Assembly (NCBI GenBank): GCA_017163975.1 | Contig: JAFFSR010000347.1 | Location: 7,058,001 to 7,122,000 of the forward strand | Source: Anastatus disparis | Taxonomy: Eukaryota; Arthropoda; Insecta; Hymenoptera; Eupelmidae | Reading direction: 5' to 3' | Length of the DNA stretch: 64,000 nucleotides | Shown: in pieces, positions 1 through 10,699 of the stretch | How the letters are laid out: each line of letters starts with the position of its first letter | How positions within the stretch are numbered: position 1 is the stretch's first letter | Made by a program: the position numbers and the translations under genes | The notes under the pieces: generated by a model | Database searches by the model: none | What the model saw: the letters and a program-made list of their open reading frames with translations, nothing else | What the model was told of the DNA's origin: nothing

Positions 1-734
1 AAAAAGTAATCTCCCCTGTCTGTAATCATATATAAAATTTTTTTTAACGTTGTAGAGATAAAGGATAGATGAATTAATACTTCTGAAAGATCAAAAAATA
101 TTTTTTATATCCGTACATACATTTCAGCAGAATGGCTGAAAAAAAAATATTTTCTTTGACCCTCTGTTATTATAAAAAAAAATGTATATTTTTTCATAGA
201 TGAAAAGCAATAATAACAAAAAATGTTATATTTGAATCTTATTAAAATATAAGCTATTCCCATCACATGGAAATATTGTTATTATATGTTTATTTCGCTA
301 AAAAATTGCTTTGTTGATCATAGAATACATTTTTGTTTACGTCTAAACATTTTTTTACTTATGAAAGCTAAGTTACCTTTCCTACGATAATTCCCCTGGC
401 TCTAAACATTTAACTGTCACACATGATATAAGCGCATATTCAAATACGTAATAGATGTTTAAGAAAGTAGTAATGCACAACTAAAAAAGTTTGTATAGCA
501 GTGAATGTTGGAGACCGTTTACTCGGTGAAAATTTCATTCAAATTATCAGGTAATCTCCCCTGGTATATAATACCCCTGCCTTTTTTGAGATGCACTCAC
601 AAAATTCTAATTAAATAATAAAGTCAACAATTTTATTCATGAATTTCATACCATGAAGTGTTAAATTATTCGTACACTTGAAATTTAATACATATTATAC
701 TGCTTATAATTTTTATATATTCAAAATTGAATAT

Positions 735-778
<44 letters not shown>

Positions 779-1606
779 GAGAATTTCCGAGTAAGCACAT
801 TCTCAAATCTTTTTGTAAACAATCACTGTAGTCATATTTACATACTACACTATATATTACGTATATACTACAAATAAATAAAGCGAAATCAAAGGGTACA
901 TCGTAGTATTCAGAAAATAAAAATATCAGTTTGTCATTAGCCTTGATGAAGAGTTTGTCGTTGATATCAAAGTAAGTATATAATTATTTGAATTTAAATG
1001 AAAGTCTTTGAAAAATCTGAATTGGAAAATCTATAAATTGATAATATATTATTTTAGATTGTATTGGTAATAAAATTGTTTCTACACGTGGACGTGGCGA
1101 ACTTCCTACTAATCCTTTATCATCAAGTACACTTGATTCCACTCCTAAACACAAAAATAATGTTATTATATATTTTGAAAAAGCAAACTTTCTCAAGTAT
1201 GGATATATTTGTTCTTTACCTTTCTTCTAATAATATTTAAAAATACATATTTTTGCTCTAACTCGTCGTTTTTTATTTTTGAAAATTCATCCACATATGG
1301 TAATAGCTAATTCTAAAGTATTTCAGACAGTTTAGAATCTTTGTTGGACATAAATATTATTAGAAAATAGTACATCAAGTGATGGTAATAAAAAAAGTAA
1401 TTTCCCTGGAATAAATGTAATTCCTCTGTATCAGTATATTTTTTATCTATCAGTTTTTCTGGGAATAACCTATGGACAGCTTGGCTACTTTGGGATATTG
1501 TTCTATTAGATATAACCATAAAAAAACCTGAATAAAATTTTTAAAATGAACACCTTTATTTTCTATCATTTCAAAATTTGAATTTGACCCGTTCGAATAG
1601 AATCTC
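1..1606. other. AT-rich DNA without a recognised gene
   Basis: No open frame here resembles a known protein. The stretch holds a TA microsatellite and six scattered copies of a short motif close to TAATCTCCCCTG, at about 8, 387, 552, 570, 1398 and 1418. I see no promoter or RNA gene that I could defend. Confidence 0.5.
738..773. repeat. (TA)n microsatellite
   Basis: An uninterrupted run of alternating T and A about 36 bp long. It is a simple repeat and is likely length-polymorphic. Confidence 0.9.
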
Positions 1607-1960
1607 CCATATAAAAGATTGTATTGAAGAAATCGAGACCTAGGTTTTTACAGCGAACAGGCTATGGAGGCAGTCCATTTTGATTTTTCTGCAAAATAGG
1701 CTAATACAAAGTATTGTAAAGTAATTCTCATTATACAGATGAATTATTAAGAGCAGTCTGCGAATATAATAATTCATTGTACGTTAATTTAGTAAAAACT
1801 ATGTATATGTTATATGTATATATATATTAGCATAATTAGAATCATTTTATGATACTTTGTACTAGCCTATGTTTCTGGAAAATCAGAATAGACTACTTTC
1901 ATAGCCTGTTCGCTGTAAAAACCTAGGCCTTGATTTTCTTCAATATAATGTTTTACATGG
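1607..1960. mobile_element. Fold-back MITE, arms about 115 bp
   Basis: The two ends are inverted copies of each other. Both begin CCAT(A/G)TAAAA and both contain CCTAGGTTTTTACAGCGAAC, followed by similar sequence for about 115 bp. The middle is AT-rich and non-coding. This is the usual layout of a non-autonomous inverted-repeat element. I could not settle the target-site duplication, so the superfamily is unknown. Confidence 0.7.
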
Positions 1961-2467
1961 AAATTGTACTTTTGGTGTTACTGAAATGTTGAAAATACGT
2001 GTAGTGTTCTTATAGAATATTAATATACAATATTTTCTAATTACAATTACTTTGAATGCCGTCTATAAATAATTTAAAAACGTATCATTTTTCATAGACT
2101 TTTCACTATAATGTTTTACAAAAAAATCTTAGTTTTTACGTGATGCTTACATTGTTACATAACTTTAGATTTCCCTAAATTTATTTACAATAATATTGAC
2201 TTAAAATATGTAAATAATTCATAATTTAATTCGAAAATTGCATTCTAGAAGTTAAATTCAATAATTTTCAATAAAAATTTATTGTTATAAAAAAACATTA
2301 AAAATGAAATTTGAATAAATAAAAAAGTACTAATTCTTCAATTTTGATTTTTGTTTGAATTTGATCTTAAATGTGAGGTGCAAAAACTTGATGGTGTAAT
2401 TCACTCGAGGACCACCGTAATACCCTTGAGAAGTGGAAGATAATTGCTTTACGATTTTCAGTATAAC

Positions 2468-2760
2468 CCCACACGTTAAGGATCCTGGTCTAATCGTAGA
2501 TGACTCTGCTGTCCAGGAGGTGATAACTCTTATACCTCTCCGGGACTAAGCATGAGAGCTTTTCGACTTTGACGAGGACAACGTCAATTTGTCGTCGGAT
2601 ACATAAAAGCTTCATCCTCACATCCTGACGTCCCACTGCAAGGCAGTGCGTTTCCACTGGCATCGTTACGTTGACATACTTATAAGCGAATCATTTTACA
2701 CATCCCTATTTGGGGCAGTGTCACCGGCACAGTGCTTATCGAGGCAGCAGGTGAAGGCTA
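2468..2760 (+). repeat. Dispersed repeat, copy 1 (second copy near 45.6 kb)
   Basis: About 290 bp that is clearly richer in GC than its surroundings. It matches 45600-45870 in the same orientation; both contain GAGAGCTTTTCGACT, then GTCGTC, CATCCTCxCATCCT and GCATCGTTAC in the same order and spacing. No coding frame is obvious. It may be a fragment of an LTR or another non-coding part of a mobile element; the sequence alone does not decide. Confidence 0.6.
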
Positions 2761-3289
2761 CTTTGTCAAAAATATATTGTTTGATTTTTCTTATTTATTT
2801 TCCCTTATATTCTTGTGACTAAAAAATACATGCTCATTCTTTATAAAATTTTTTAAAGACATTAAAGAAATTCCAAATGCATTTTTAAGTGGTACAATGT
2901 AAAGATCATCTAAATTTAAGAAAATTAAACATAAATTTATTTCTTAATAATAACCTTGTATTTATTTAGAAATCAGTTGATAGAATAGACTCAACCCTCC
3001 CTATTTATCAAATTATTTTACATGTACTGCAACGTGTTTTCCATTTTTGGAATAAAATGATCGATTCATGATACAATATAATTAAATTAAATTTTTTTGT
3101 GCAGTCATATATTGTTTCAAAAAACAGTGAGAAAAATGATATGTGACAAATTCAAGGTCGAGTGGCATAACGGAAATCCTAAAAATATTTACAAAATTTG
3201 GATCAAAACAGAAATTGACATTGTCATAGAAAAATGGCCCTCTAAATTGCAACCCATGTCGTAGAACACAGGATCTGTAGTAGTGCACC

Positions 3290-3500
3290 TGTGAAGTAGT
3301 CCCTCGGATTTAGCGACCCCAAAAACATTAGAATGCACTGCTTAAAATTGGATTACCGCTTATTCTGCAGAATTGACCTTAAAATGACCTTGATCCTGAC
3401 GTGACGAGGTCGAACTGACCCCGTATTTGGATTCAGCGACCTCAAAAACATAAAGTCAATATTGTCTGGTTCTTAAGTATTGACTTTTTTGTGGCTGTGT
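3290..3500. repeat. Relic resembling the terminal repeat of the 51.7-55.9 kb transposon
   Basis: This stretch carries GACCTT/AGGTC motifs followed by TTCAGCGACCTCAAAAACAT, which also occurs near 55,515 inside the right inverted repeat of the 4.2 kb transposon (inverted counterpart near 52,125). The order of motifs is similar. It is probably a decayed piece of a related element; its boundaries are not visible. Confidence 0.45.
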
Positions 3501-4404
3501 AATTATTCTACATACATGCTTCATTCTCCTTAAATACGCATTTTACGTGTCCTAGTGTCACAGCGTCAAGGAAACGCTACAAAATTTTATACCAAGAACT
3601 AAGTTACTTTTATACAGCAACATTTTCCTTCCTTTCACAGTAAAACTGTTATTTATTGGTAGTCATTACAATTGACAGTGAAATAAACATTCAAAATGTC
3701 CCCTCTATGTCATGTCTCATACTCAATATCAATTCTTTTCTCTTACATCATGCATTTTAATAAATACCTTTTTTTATTTTGACGTACAAAACCTATTTCG
3801 TACATAAAAAATAGGTTATCTTTACATCATTCGTATTTTTTTATAGTTTCGAAAAATCTTTATATATATTATAACTATGTCCATAATTTTTATAAAATTT
3901 GATATTATTTCGAATATGGCGCTTCTTGACGCCTTGAGAGTCATTTTGACATCTCTTACTCCATGACTATCATGTTTTGTAATTAAAGTATTCGAGTTTT
4001 AGCAGTTAAACATTCAAGTTCTTAATTTAAGCTTCGATGTAAAAGCAGTTGCATAACAAATTTAAATAATAAAATACGAGAAAATCAATGCGAAAAAATA
4101 ATCGATGAAAAAATAAGATCGAGCATCAAGAATTTAAAGGACGAAAAAGATAATTGTGAAAGAGAAGCAAGTATGTTTAATATCACCTTGTTTATGTGGG
4201 CTGCTCAATAAAGTTGTTTTATATATACATATATATATATTTTAGAATAAAATCATTGAAAATCAAAAAATTCATTTAGGAAAAATACGTGAATTGACAC
4301 GAGCAAAAAGGCAAAAAAATGAGAAAAGATCCCGTTGAATATGAAAATTATTGCAGCAATGGGGGAAAAAGATATTATGAAAGGAAACCTGGGGGAAAAT
4401 TAAA

Positions 4405-5995
4405 ATGATTACAGAATTATCAGAAAGAACTGAACGAGCAAAAAGGAAGTATAAGCGTGACCGAAAAAGACAATATCGTGCAATAAAAAAGCAGCAATCA
4501 AATTTAACAGAAAATGAAAGGCCACTTTCCAAACAAAACGTTGCTGCTCATAAAAGGGTTTTAAAGGATCGACGTAAGTGTTATCAAAAAAAATGTTGTA
4601 CTCGAAAATCAAATCTCTACTTTAAAAAAAGCTTTAAATTGTATGACCAAAAAAGTACGAAGGCTCCAATTGTCACAATTCAAAAAAACTGATCCCATTA
4701 CATCGCATGTAGATGATTTTTTGTCAGAACTGACGAAAATTTATAGCGTTATACGAAAAAATTGGTAACTAATTTTTATAAAAATTATTTATAGAACCAT
4801 CTATAATGATGTTTAATTGTAGATACTTATTATTTCAACTGCATAATTTTTTAGATTAAAGGTGTAGCTTTACAGAAACAAATTCGCGCAAATAACGTCA
4901 AGGGAAAAAGTTTTAAACACAAGCAAAGTTTTGCAAGGATTATATCCGGTAAAATTAAAAAAAAAATAGTCTCACTTTTTTTAAAAATGTTATAGCTCCT
5001 AATTTGAAAGCAAAATCAAAAAGAGACTCTTCAGCTCTCCTTCATTAATATCTAAGAAAAAGGAATGAATAATGTACTTTAATCAAATAGATAATATTTA
5101 ATTTTTTCCTAAAAATACGACAACTGACCCGAATAAAAAAGGGTGTAAGAAAAATAAAAATGAGGAATTAATCCCAAGACATTACCTGACTGGTAATTTA
5201 ATAGATTTGTATAGAAAATTTTGCTATGGAAACAATTTAATCAAAGAAGGTTATACTATATTTTGTAAATATCTTCCAGAAAATTGTGTGATATATTACA
5301 AGTAACTGCCAGAGAGACCTGAGCTTGTACTGTTCATTAGGATTTTTCATTGTTTGTTAGTGTTTAATCTAAACATAAAATTATCAAAGAAAATCCTTGT
5401 CACAAAAATATTAAAAATTTAATTTGTGAGACAATATCTGAAGAATATTTAAGTGCAGGTTAAGTGTATCTGTCCTTTGCTAATCAAAGAATTGATTTTT
5501 TTACGAAAACTAATAATTTCAGCAAATAATAAAGAAAAAGCTGCATCTCGTATAAAAAAAGCAATTTTTTCATTGATGAGAAAGAATTGATTTTATCGCT
5601 TCGTTTTCAAGAAAACCTTGAAAAACTCAAAACATAGAGGTTAGGGTAAACAATTTGGTTTTTCAAGGTTTTCTTGGAAACGAAGCAATAAAATTAATTC
5701 TTTTTTATCAAAGAAAATTTTGCTTTTTTGATACGGTTGTCTCTTCATTTTTTGTTTAAGTTATTACTTTTCGCAAAAAATTAATTCTTTGATTAGAAAA
5801 AGACGGAGTAGTCCTCTTAAGTAGAACTTGCACTTTGTGTAATAACAACAAGATTCATATGACTGTAATAATCTAGACAAGTATGCTACTTACTTTCAGA
5901 GCCAAACTGTGAGAGGAAGGCTAATAAATGCAAAGACTTATAAACCAATTCTGGTACAGAGACCAGAAAAAAAAATTATAGTGTAAATAGAGGTA
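4405..5995 (+). pseudogene. Decayed N-terminal part of an unnamed multi-copy invertebrate protein
   Basis: The frame at 4405-4692 encodes a very basic stretch rich in Lys, Arg and Gln. Later frames give a short basic piece near 4858-4980, and at about 5105-5330 a segment with HYLTGNLIDLYRKFC followed by a phase ending in FCKYLPE. A cysteine-containing piece (RTCTLCNNNKI) follows at about 5826, after a MITE that interrupts it at 5464-5816. In order and character these resemble the N-terminal half of an uncharacterised, repetitive protein family I recall from insects and cnidarians. Its C-terminal half seems to lie at 12203-12792. Stops and frameshifts are frequent, so this is not a working gene. 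No function is claimed; a transposon origin is likely. The family match is from memory. Confidence 0.4.
5460..5820. mobile_element. Fold-back MITE flanked by TTAA
   Basis: Inverted arms of about 165 bp meet at a short loop near 5640. Both arms include CTAATCAAAGAATT near the outside and TTTTTCAAGGTTTTCTTG near the centre (inverted). TTAA lies at both edges (5460-5463 and 5817-5820), which could be a piggyBac-type target duplication. However, the ends do not carry the usual CCYT of that superfamily, so the class is uncertain. It interrupts the decayed coding sequence around it. Confidence 0.65.
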
Positions 5996-6893
5996 TATCT
6001 CTGAAGCCTTTAAATTTTTACTAACAGGGTTTTATAGAAATTTAAAAGTGTAATTCAAGTTCCTAAGATGCCACAAGCTTAAATCAATGCTTAAAATTTT
6101 CGTTTTGAAGAGTACAATATGTACTCGAACTTAAGTGGCAATTGAAAAATAGTTACTAACGATATACAGTTCTATACGTCAAAAATGATGCATTTTTCAT
6201 AATTTTCTACCCGTGTTTTTTACGATGTATAAAAAGTAACTTACTTTCGATCGTATTTTAATTTCTACATCATAATTAACATAATAGAAACAACAATTTA
6301 AGATAATATGGATTTATGTGCTATGCTTTATTAATTAGGTGCATCATTTTTAAGGTATATGTAATTTTTGCATGGATAATTAAACGGTCATCTTTTAAAT
6401 ATTATATTACTTTAATAAAAGAAAATATTTTGATAAATAAGTTATTTCACAGGCACAGCTATATTAAATACGGTCAAAATATCAACTTGAGATTACATAT
6501 GAGTTAATGAATTTATATTTCGTAAGTAAAACTTATCAATACAAACATTAGAATCATGATTTAATAATCTGAACCTTGACTTTGTCATTTTTAACACTAT
6601 GTAATCTAAATCTGCACTTAAGTTACACGTTTGCGAGAGCTATGTGACCTCTTTTTAAACTGTGTAAAAAAATGTGAACATGCGAGTACGTTGAAATCTT
6701 GTTTACATGTCTCATATCAATATTATCAATATTAAAAAGCCGATATTATTCGCTATTATTTCATGAAATTTGCAATCGTTCCAAAGATTATAAATAAAGT
6801 TTGCACTTATGTCATGTATTATATTATATTATCTCCATTGACATAGGTACGAATTCAGTAACGTAACTCAAGTAACAATCGTGAGACCTCGAA

Positions 6894-7000
6894 GTTATAG
6901 TCTTTACTCAGTTCTCAGATATTCTATCTATGTTCTTCTTACACTTTTATCATAAGAAGAACAAGGATAGAATATTTGAGAACTGAGTAACGACTATAAC
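6894..7000. repeat. Strong hairpin inside the left arm
   Basis: About 50 bp containing ACTCAGTTCTCAGATATTCTAT is followed, after a short spacer, by its near-perfect inverted copy. The equivalent hairpin occurs in the right arm at about 9229-9313, so it belongs to the element itself. Confidence 0.75.
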
Positions 7001-7555
7001 TTTTAGCCGTAGACTTGAGTTGGGTCAAGTCAACATGTTAAATTTTTTTTAAATAAAATAACGAATATTAGTATTGAAACACTATTACGAATATAAGTAT
7101 AAAAAATAAAATCCTATGTTTATTAATTTTATATATTAGGTTAAGATTGATTTCTAACGAAATTGTAGTTTAAGACGATAATATTATTTCATGTGCTGTA
7201 TTACAATATTAGAATAACATTGTATAATAAAAATTGATTCTATTTTAAATGGTTCGTTATAATTATTATTGTAAATATTTAAGATCTTTCGATAAAACAT
7301 TAGGGCAAAATATTCGAATTATAATTTGTATAAGGTCAAAATGATAAATCCAAAGCCTTTGATAATATATAGTCATTAACATCATCGATAACCTTAAAAC
7401 TTGTTTAATTCTCACTGTTGGCAAAATATTATGTGCTGTTCATATTGTTTATTATCAGTGGTATCTCAGTTAACTCATTTTTAGGTTTTAATTTTTCAGT
7501 GCAAATATAAAAAGGTTAACATCATTATACTTCTAAAGTAAGAATAAAAATGTAA

Positions 7556-7643
7556 TTTTTTGCCATACCCTGCCCAAAAGTACCACTTCTACTCCCGGCT
7601 CAAAATCACAGAAGTGGTACTTTTGGCCTGGGTATGGCAAAAA
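7556..7643. repeat. Hairpin element, arms about 35 bp
   Basis: TTTTTGCCATACCC, then AAAAGTACCACTTCT, and 17 bp later the inverted copies of both in reverse order. It is more GC-rich than its surroundings. It is probably a very short MITE or the end of one; it sits in the loop of the large fold-back. Confidence 0.7.
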
Positions 7644-7648
7644 GTCGT

Positions 7649-7772
7649 ATATGCACCACGGAAGGTAAAATGAACAACCCATAGCACGAATTTGCCACCC
7701 TCGGCTTCGCCTCGAGTGTCAATTCACTCGTGCTATGGCCTGTCCTTTATTTTACCTCCCTTGGTGCATAAT
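7649..7772. repeat. Second hairpin element, adjacent
   Basis: Starts TATGCACCACGGAAGGTAAAAT and ends with the near-inverted copy. Inner arms contain CCATAGCACGA and TCGTGCTATGG. The loop is GC-rich. It begins only a few bases after the preceding hairpin, so the two may be one composite insertion. Confidence 0.7.
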
Positions 7773-8433
7773 ATACTAATATAAAATAATCAATTTCTTA
7801 AAATTTCTAGTCGTTCATGGCTTCTTTTTCCTATAAAATTTTAATCAGATTTTATACTTTTATTAATTCATCTGAAGCTATTAAAGATGAATTTATATCA
7901 ATAATTCAATGTTGAGAAAAATGCTGATTATTGAAAATATTAATTATATGTATACAAATATAGGTACAATTCAAACACATAGATTTATAAATTATTATAG
8001 ACTTGAGTTTCTATCTAGCGTATGTAAAGAAATAATTTTAAAAATTATTAACTAATTTCATCAAAGTAAAAAGGTTTACTATTATAAACTAATAAAACTA
8101 CGTACTTGATACTAGTAGGAATTGTTATAGCCAACATTAATATGAAGCGTGTAGCTGCAAAGGTGGCTATCTCCATTTTCTCCGAATTCATTTTTATTGC
8201 ATTTTCGTATACAGAACATTAAAATTTATCATGAAAAAATCATATGGGACCAAAATATAGGTATAGTCTTCTTTTATGAAATGAAAAAAATATGGTGTAT
8301 TGCAAAATACACTGACTTTTAAGTATAAGTACAGCAGAAAATGTTATTTCTTGAAAAAAATTTTTTTGGAGATAATTACTTTTGCAGCTATACGCTTCAT
8401 ATATCAGTTTAAATATAAAAGTATTATCCCTGA

Positions 8434-8579
8434 TTAACCTTCTGACAGCCAGCACTTTTTCCACTAAAAGAGTGAAACTTTCTCCAAATTTTCCATATAA
8501 ATGTTTCTTAAGTAATAGTATATGTGGGCCGATCATGGGATGACGCCATATAGCGTCATCGCGGCTGTCAGAAGGTTAA
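8434..8579. mobile_element. piggyBac-type MITE with TTAA duplication
   Basis: Exact ends are visible: TTAA (8434-8437), then CCTTCTGACAGCC, 138 bp of element, GGCTGTCAGAAGG and TTAA (8576-8579). piggyBac elements insert at TTAA and end in CCYT, and both hold here. The interior has a short GC-richer palindrome around GACGCCATATAGCGTC but no gene, so it must be mobilised in trans. Confidence 0.85.
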
Positions 8580-8878
8580 TAGGATCATTCAATTAATAAG
8601 TAAGTGAATTAGAAATTTTAAAAATTTATAAAAAGTAAATTATTATTTTATTTGTTGATTTTATTCCTTAGAAATAAATCCTTACCTAATATATAAAATA
8701 ATAAATATAGGATTTTTTATACTAATATTCGTAGTACTGTTTCAATACTAATATTTGTTATTTTATTTACAAAATATTTAACATGTTACTTTTTTTTAGT
8801 GATGAAATAGCGTTTAACATAATGTTTTTTTATGGCTCGAATTCATAGACCTAACTCAAGTCTAAGGCTAGAAGTTAT

Positions 8879-9226
8879 TGGGATCTGACATGGGGGTGTG
8901 GTCTAAGCTAAGATGGCGTACCATATCATACAATTTACATTGTCATATATGGAGCAAGTACCTGTTTTTGTTAATTATGAATATTTTTGTGCTATTGGGC
9001 AGATACTAATCCTACTAAACGTAATTTTATAAAAGGTGAACAAGTTTTCAGAACAGGATATATAATAAAGTACGTTAAAAATAGCCAAAATATCGGTGAT
9101 ATAATAACCTTTTCATCCAAGACACACAAGAACATATAAGACGCATGAACGAACGCTTTCTGCTTGTATGCTACCATTTGTTCAGATTTTATCCACCAGA
9201 GAGCGTCTTGTCTATGTCAGATCCCA
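8879..9226. mobile_element. 348 bp MITE inside the right arm of the fold-back
   Basis: Ends are TGGGATCTGACAT and its inverted copy ATGTCAGATCCCA. Comparing with the uninterrupted left arm (GTTATAGTCG in the matching orientation), removing 8879-9226 plus one AT restores the arm exactly. A 2 bp AT (or TA) duplication would fit ISL2EU-type or Tc1/mariner-type elements; I cannot choose between them. The insertion is younger than the fold-back. Confidence 0.75.
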
Positions 9227-10308
9227 ATAGTCGTTACTCAGTTCTTAATATTCTATCCTTGTTCTTCTTATGGAAAAAGTGATATCTGAGAACTGAGTAA
9301 AGACTATAACTTCCAGCCTAATGATTTTTACTTGAGTTACGTTACTGAATTCGTACCTATGTCAATGGAGATAATATAATATAATACATGACATGAGTGC
9401 AAACTTCATTTATAATCTTTAAGAGGATATCGTAGTTATCCCCTCCAAATAATATTTTCATTTAAAGTTCATGAGTAAACAGTCCGTCCAATCATATTCT
9501 TTCACTACAGAAAGAAAATTTATAAGATTAATCCTGAGTGCGGACAACTCATGAAATTTATTGAAGTATTACACATAAAAAGTTATGAACAAACTTTCAA
9601 TGTATAGTATTTTGAGATTAGGTTTATTGAGCTTATCTAATTGAAAAAATAACAAGTCTGAGTGATTTTATTTTTAGCAAAAATGATTGAATTAATGTAG
9701 CTTTAGCGTGGACAAGTCATTATATTTGTCTAAATAGTCAATTTGAAGAGATATCAATCAGATAAAAAAAGCAAAAGTCAAGGTTCATATTATTAAATTA
9801 TAATTCTAATGTTCGTATTGATAAGTTTTACTTACGAAATATGAATTCATTAACTCATATGTAATCTCAAGTTGATATTTTGACCGTACTTGATATAGCT
9901 GTACCTGTGGAATAACTTATTTATCAAAATGTTCTCTTTTATCAAAGTCATATATAATTTAAAAGATTTTGTAAGCGCCCGAGTATGTACGGCCCTGAAA
10001 CCGTACAATACTGGAACAAGCGCGCGTTTGTACGTACACGCACTTGCATGTGTAAGTACCGCTGAGAGTGCACGGCGGCTCTCCCTTTCTTCTACTAAGC
10101 GAGAAGAGTGGGAGAAAGACCGAAAAGAGCTGATGCAAGGAGTAGAAGGAGCTCGTAAAGCTCGTGACTCTTGGATCAGCTCTTTAAGCAGCAGCATCAT
10201 ACCTCGCTACGAGCAATAGAAGGCGCTTGGCCATTGCATTGCTCATAACAAGGCATACATAGCACACGTATTAACGTGATTTGAAATAATATTGTAAATA
10301 AAGGGCTC

Positions 10309-10680
10309 ATCCGAGTAAAATACCTTATCCTACTAATCCTGTGCTGAGCCCTGAATGTTAAGGCACCTGGTTCTTAACAATAACGGGCTCTTCACCTAAC
10401 ACCCCAAAAATACTAATTTTTATAAAATAACAAATCCGCTATAGCCAAGCAAGGCGCGTTGGCTATAAACGACTTGTATAAAAACTATTAACCAAGAACA
10501 CACAAAAGAGTCAGCATAAGCTAGGCAAGGCGCGCTAGTTTATTAACGACTCTTATTCATGTATGCTTTTCCTAGGTAAATATTCGGAGGAGATATTTCA
10601 TCAACGTGGACGCTAAAGAATTCGCAATAGCTAGGCAAGGTGCGCTAGATATTAACAATTCGTCCACGTTGTGGTTACTA
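10309..10680 (+). other. Cluster of stem-loops with a conserved core (possible structured RNA or repeat)
   Basis: Three units (10430-10477, 10506-10554, 10603-10670) share the same plan: an outer stem, a short AGC/CGC bulge, an inner stem of 8-9 bp, the loop GCAAGG(C/T)GCG, the inner stem's partner, (T)AAC, then the outer stem's partner. Inner stems differ in sequence but stay paired (for example ATAGCCAA with TTGGCTAT; ATAAGCTAG with CTAGTTTAT), as do outer stems (AAGAGTC with GACTCTT; AACGTGGAC with GTCCACGTT). In two units the GCG of the loop could also pair with the CGC bulge. Two plainer hairpins (GGGCTCA...TGAGCCC, GTTAAG...CTTAAC) lie just upstream. I do not recognise the class; hammerhead core sequences are absent. 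Confidence 0.6.
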
Positions 10681-10699
10681 TAGAACGATTACGGTTAAT

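Larger units (their letters stand above)
6391..9966. mobile_element. Giant fold-back element, about 3.6 kb
   Basis: Sequence from 6391 to about 7165 returns as an imperfect inverted copy from 9966 back to about 8660. Both arms read through the same peptide phase (for example KENILINKLFH and GQNINLRLHMS) at the outside. Further in they share a 2 kb-apart inverted block including GACATAGGTACGAATTCAG, and then a block near 7070 and 8760. The right arm is longer because it holds a 348 bp MITE and about 350 bp of unrelated sequence near 9421-9775. The loop (7170-8650) carries three smaller hairpin elements. No transposase frame is present, so it is non-autonomous or a composite of inverted insertions. 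Confidence 0.7.

Noticed and set aside
9850..10219. Overlapping frames of 116 and 96 codons on opposite strands
   Set aside because: Part comes from the fold-back arm and the rest from a GC-richer patch. Composition and mirror overlap give no support for a protein.
10430..10670. Hammerhead ribozymes
   Set aside because: No CTGATGA and GAAA core pair on either strand. A twister was considered, but the expected internal loops do not line up, so only a generic structured-repeat call is made.
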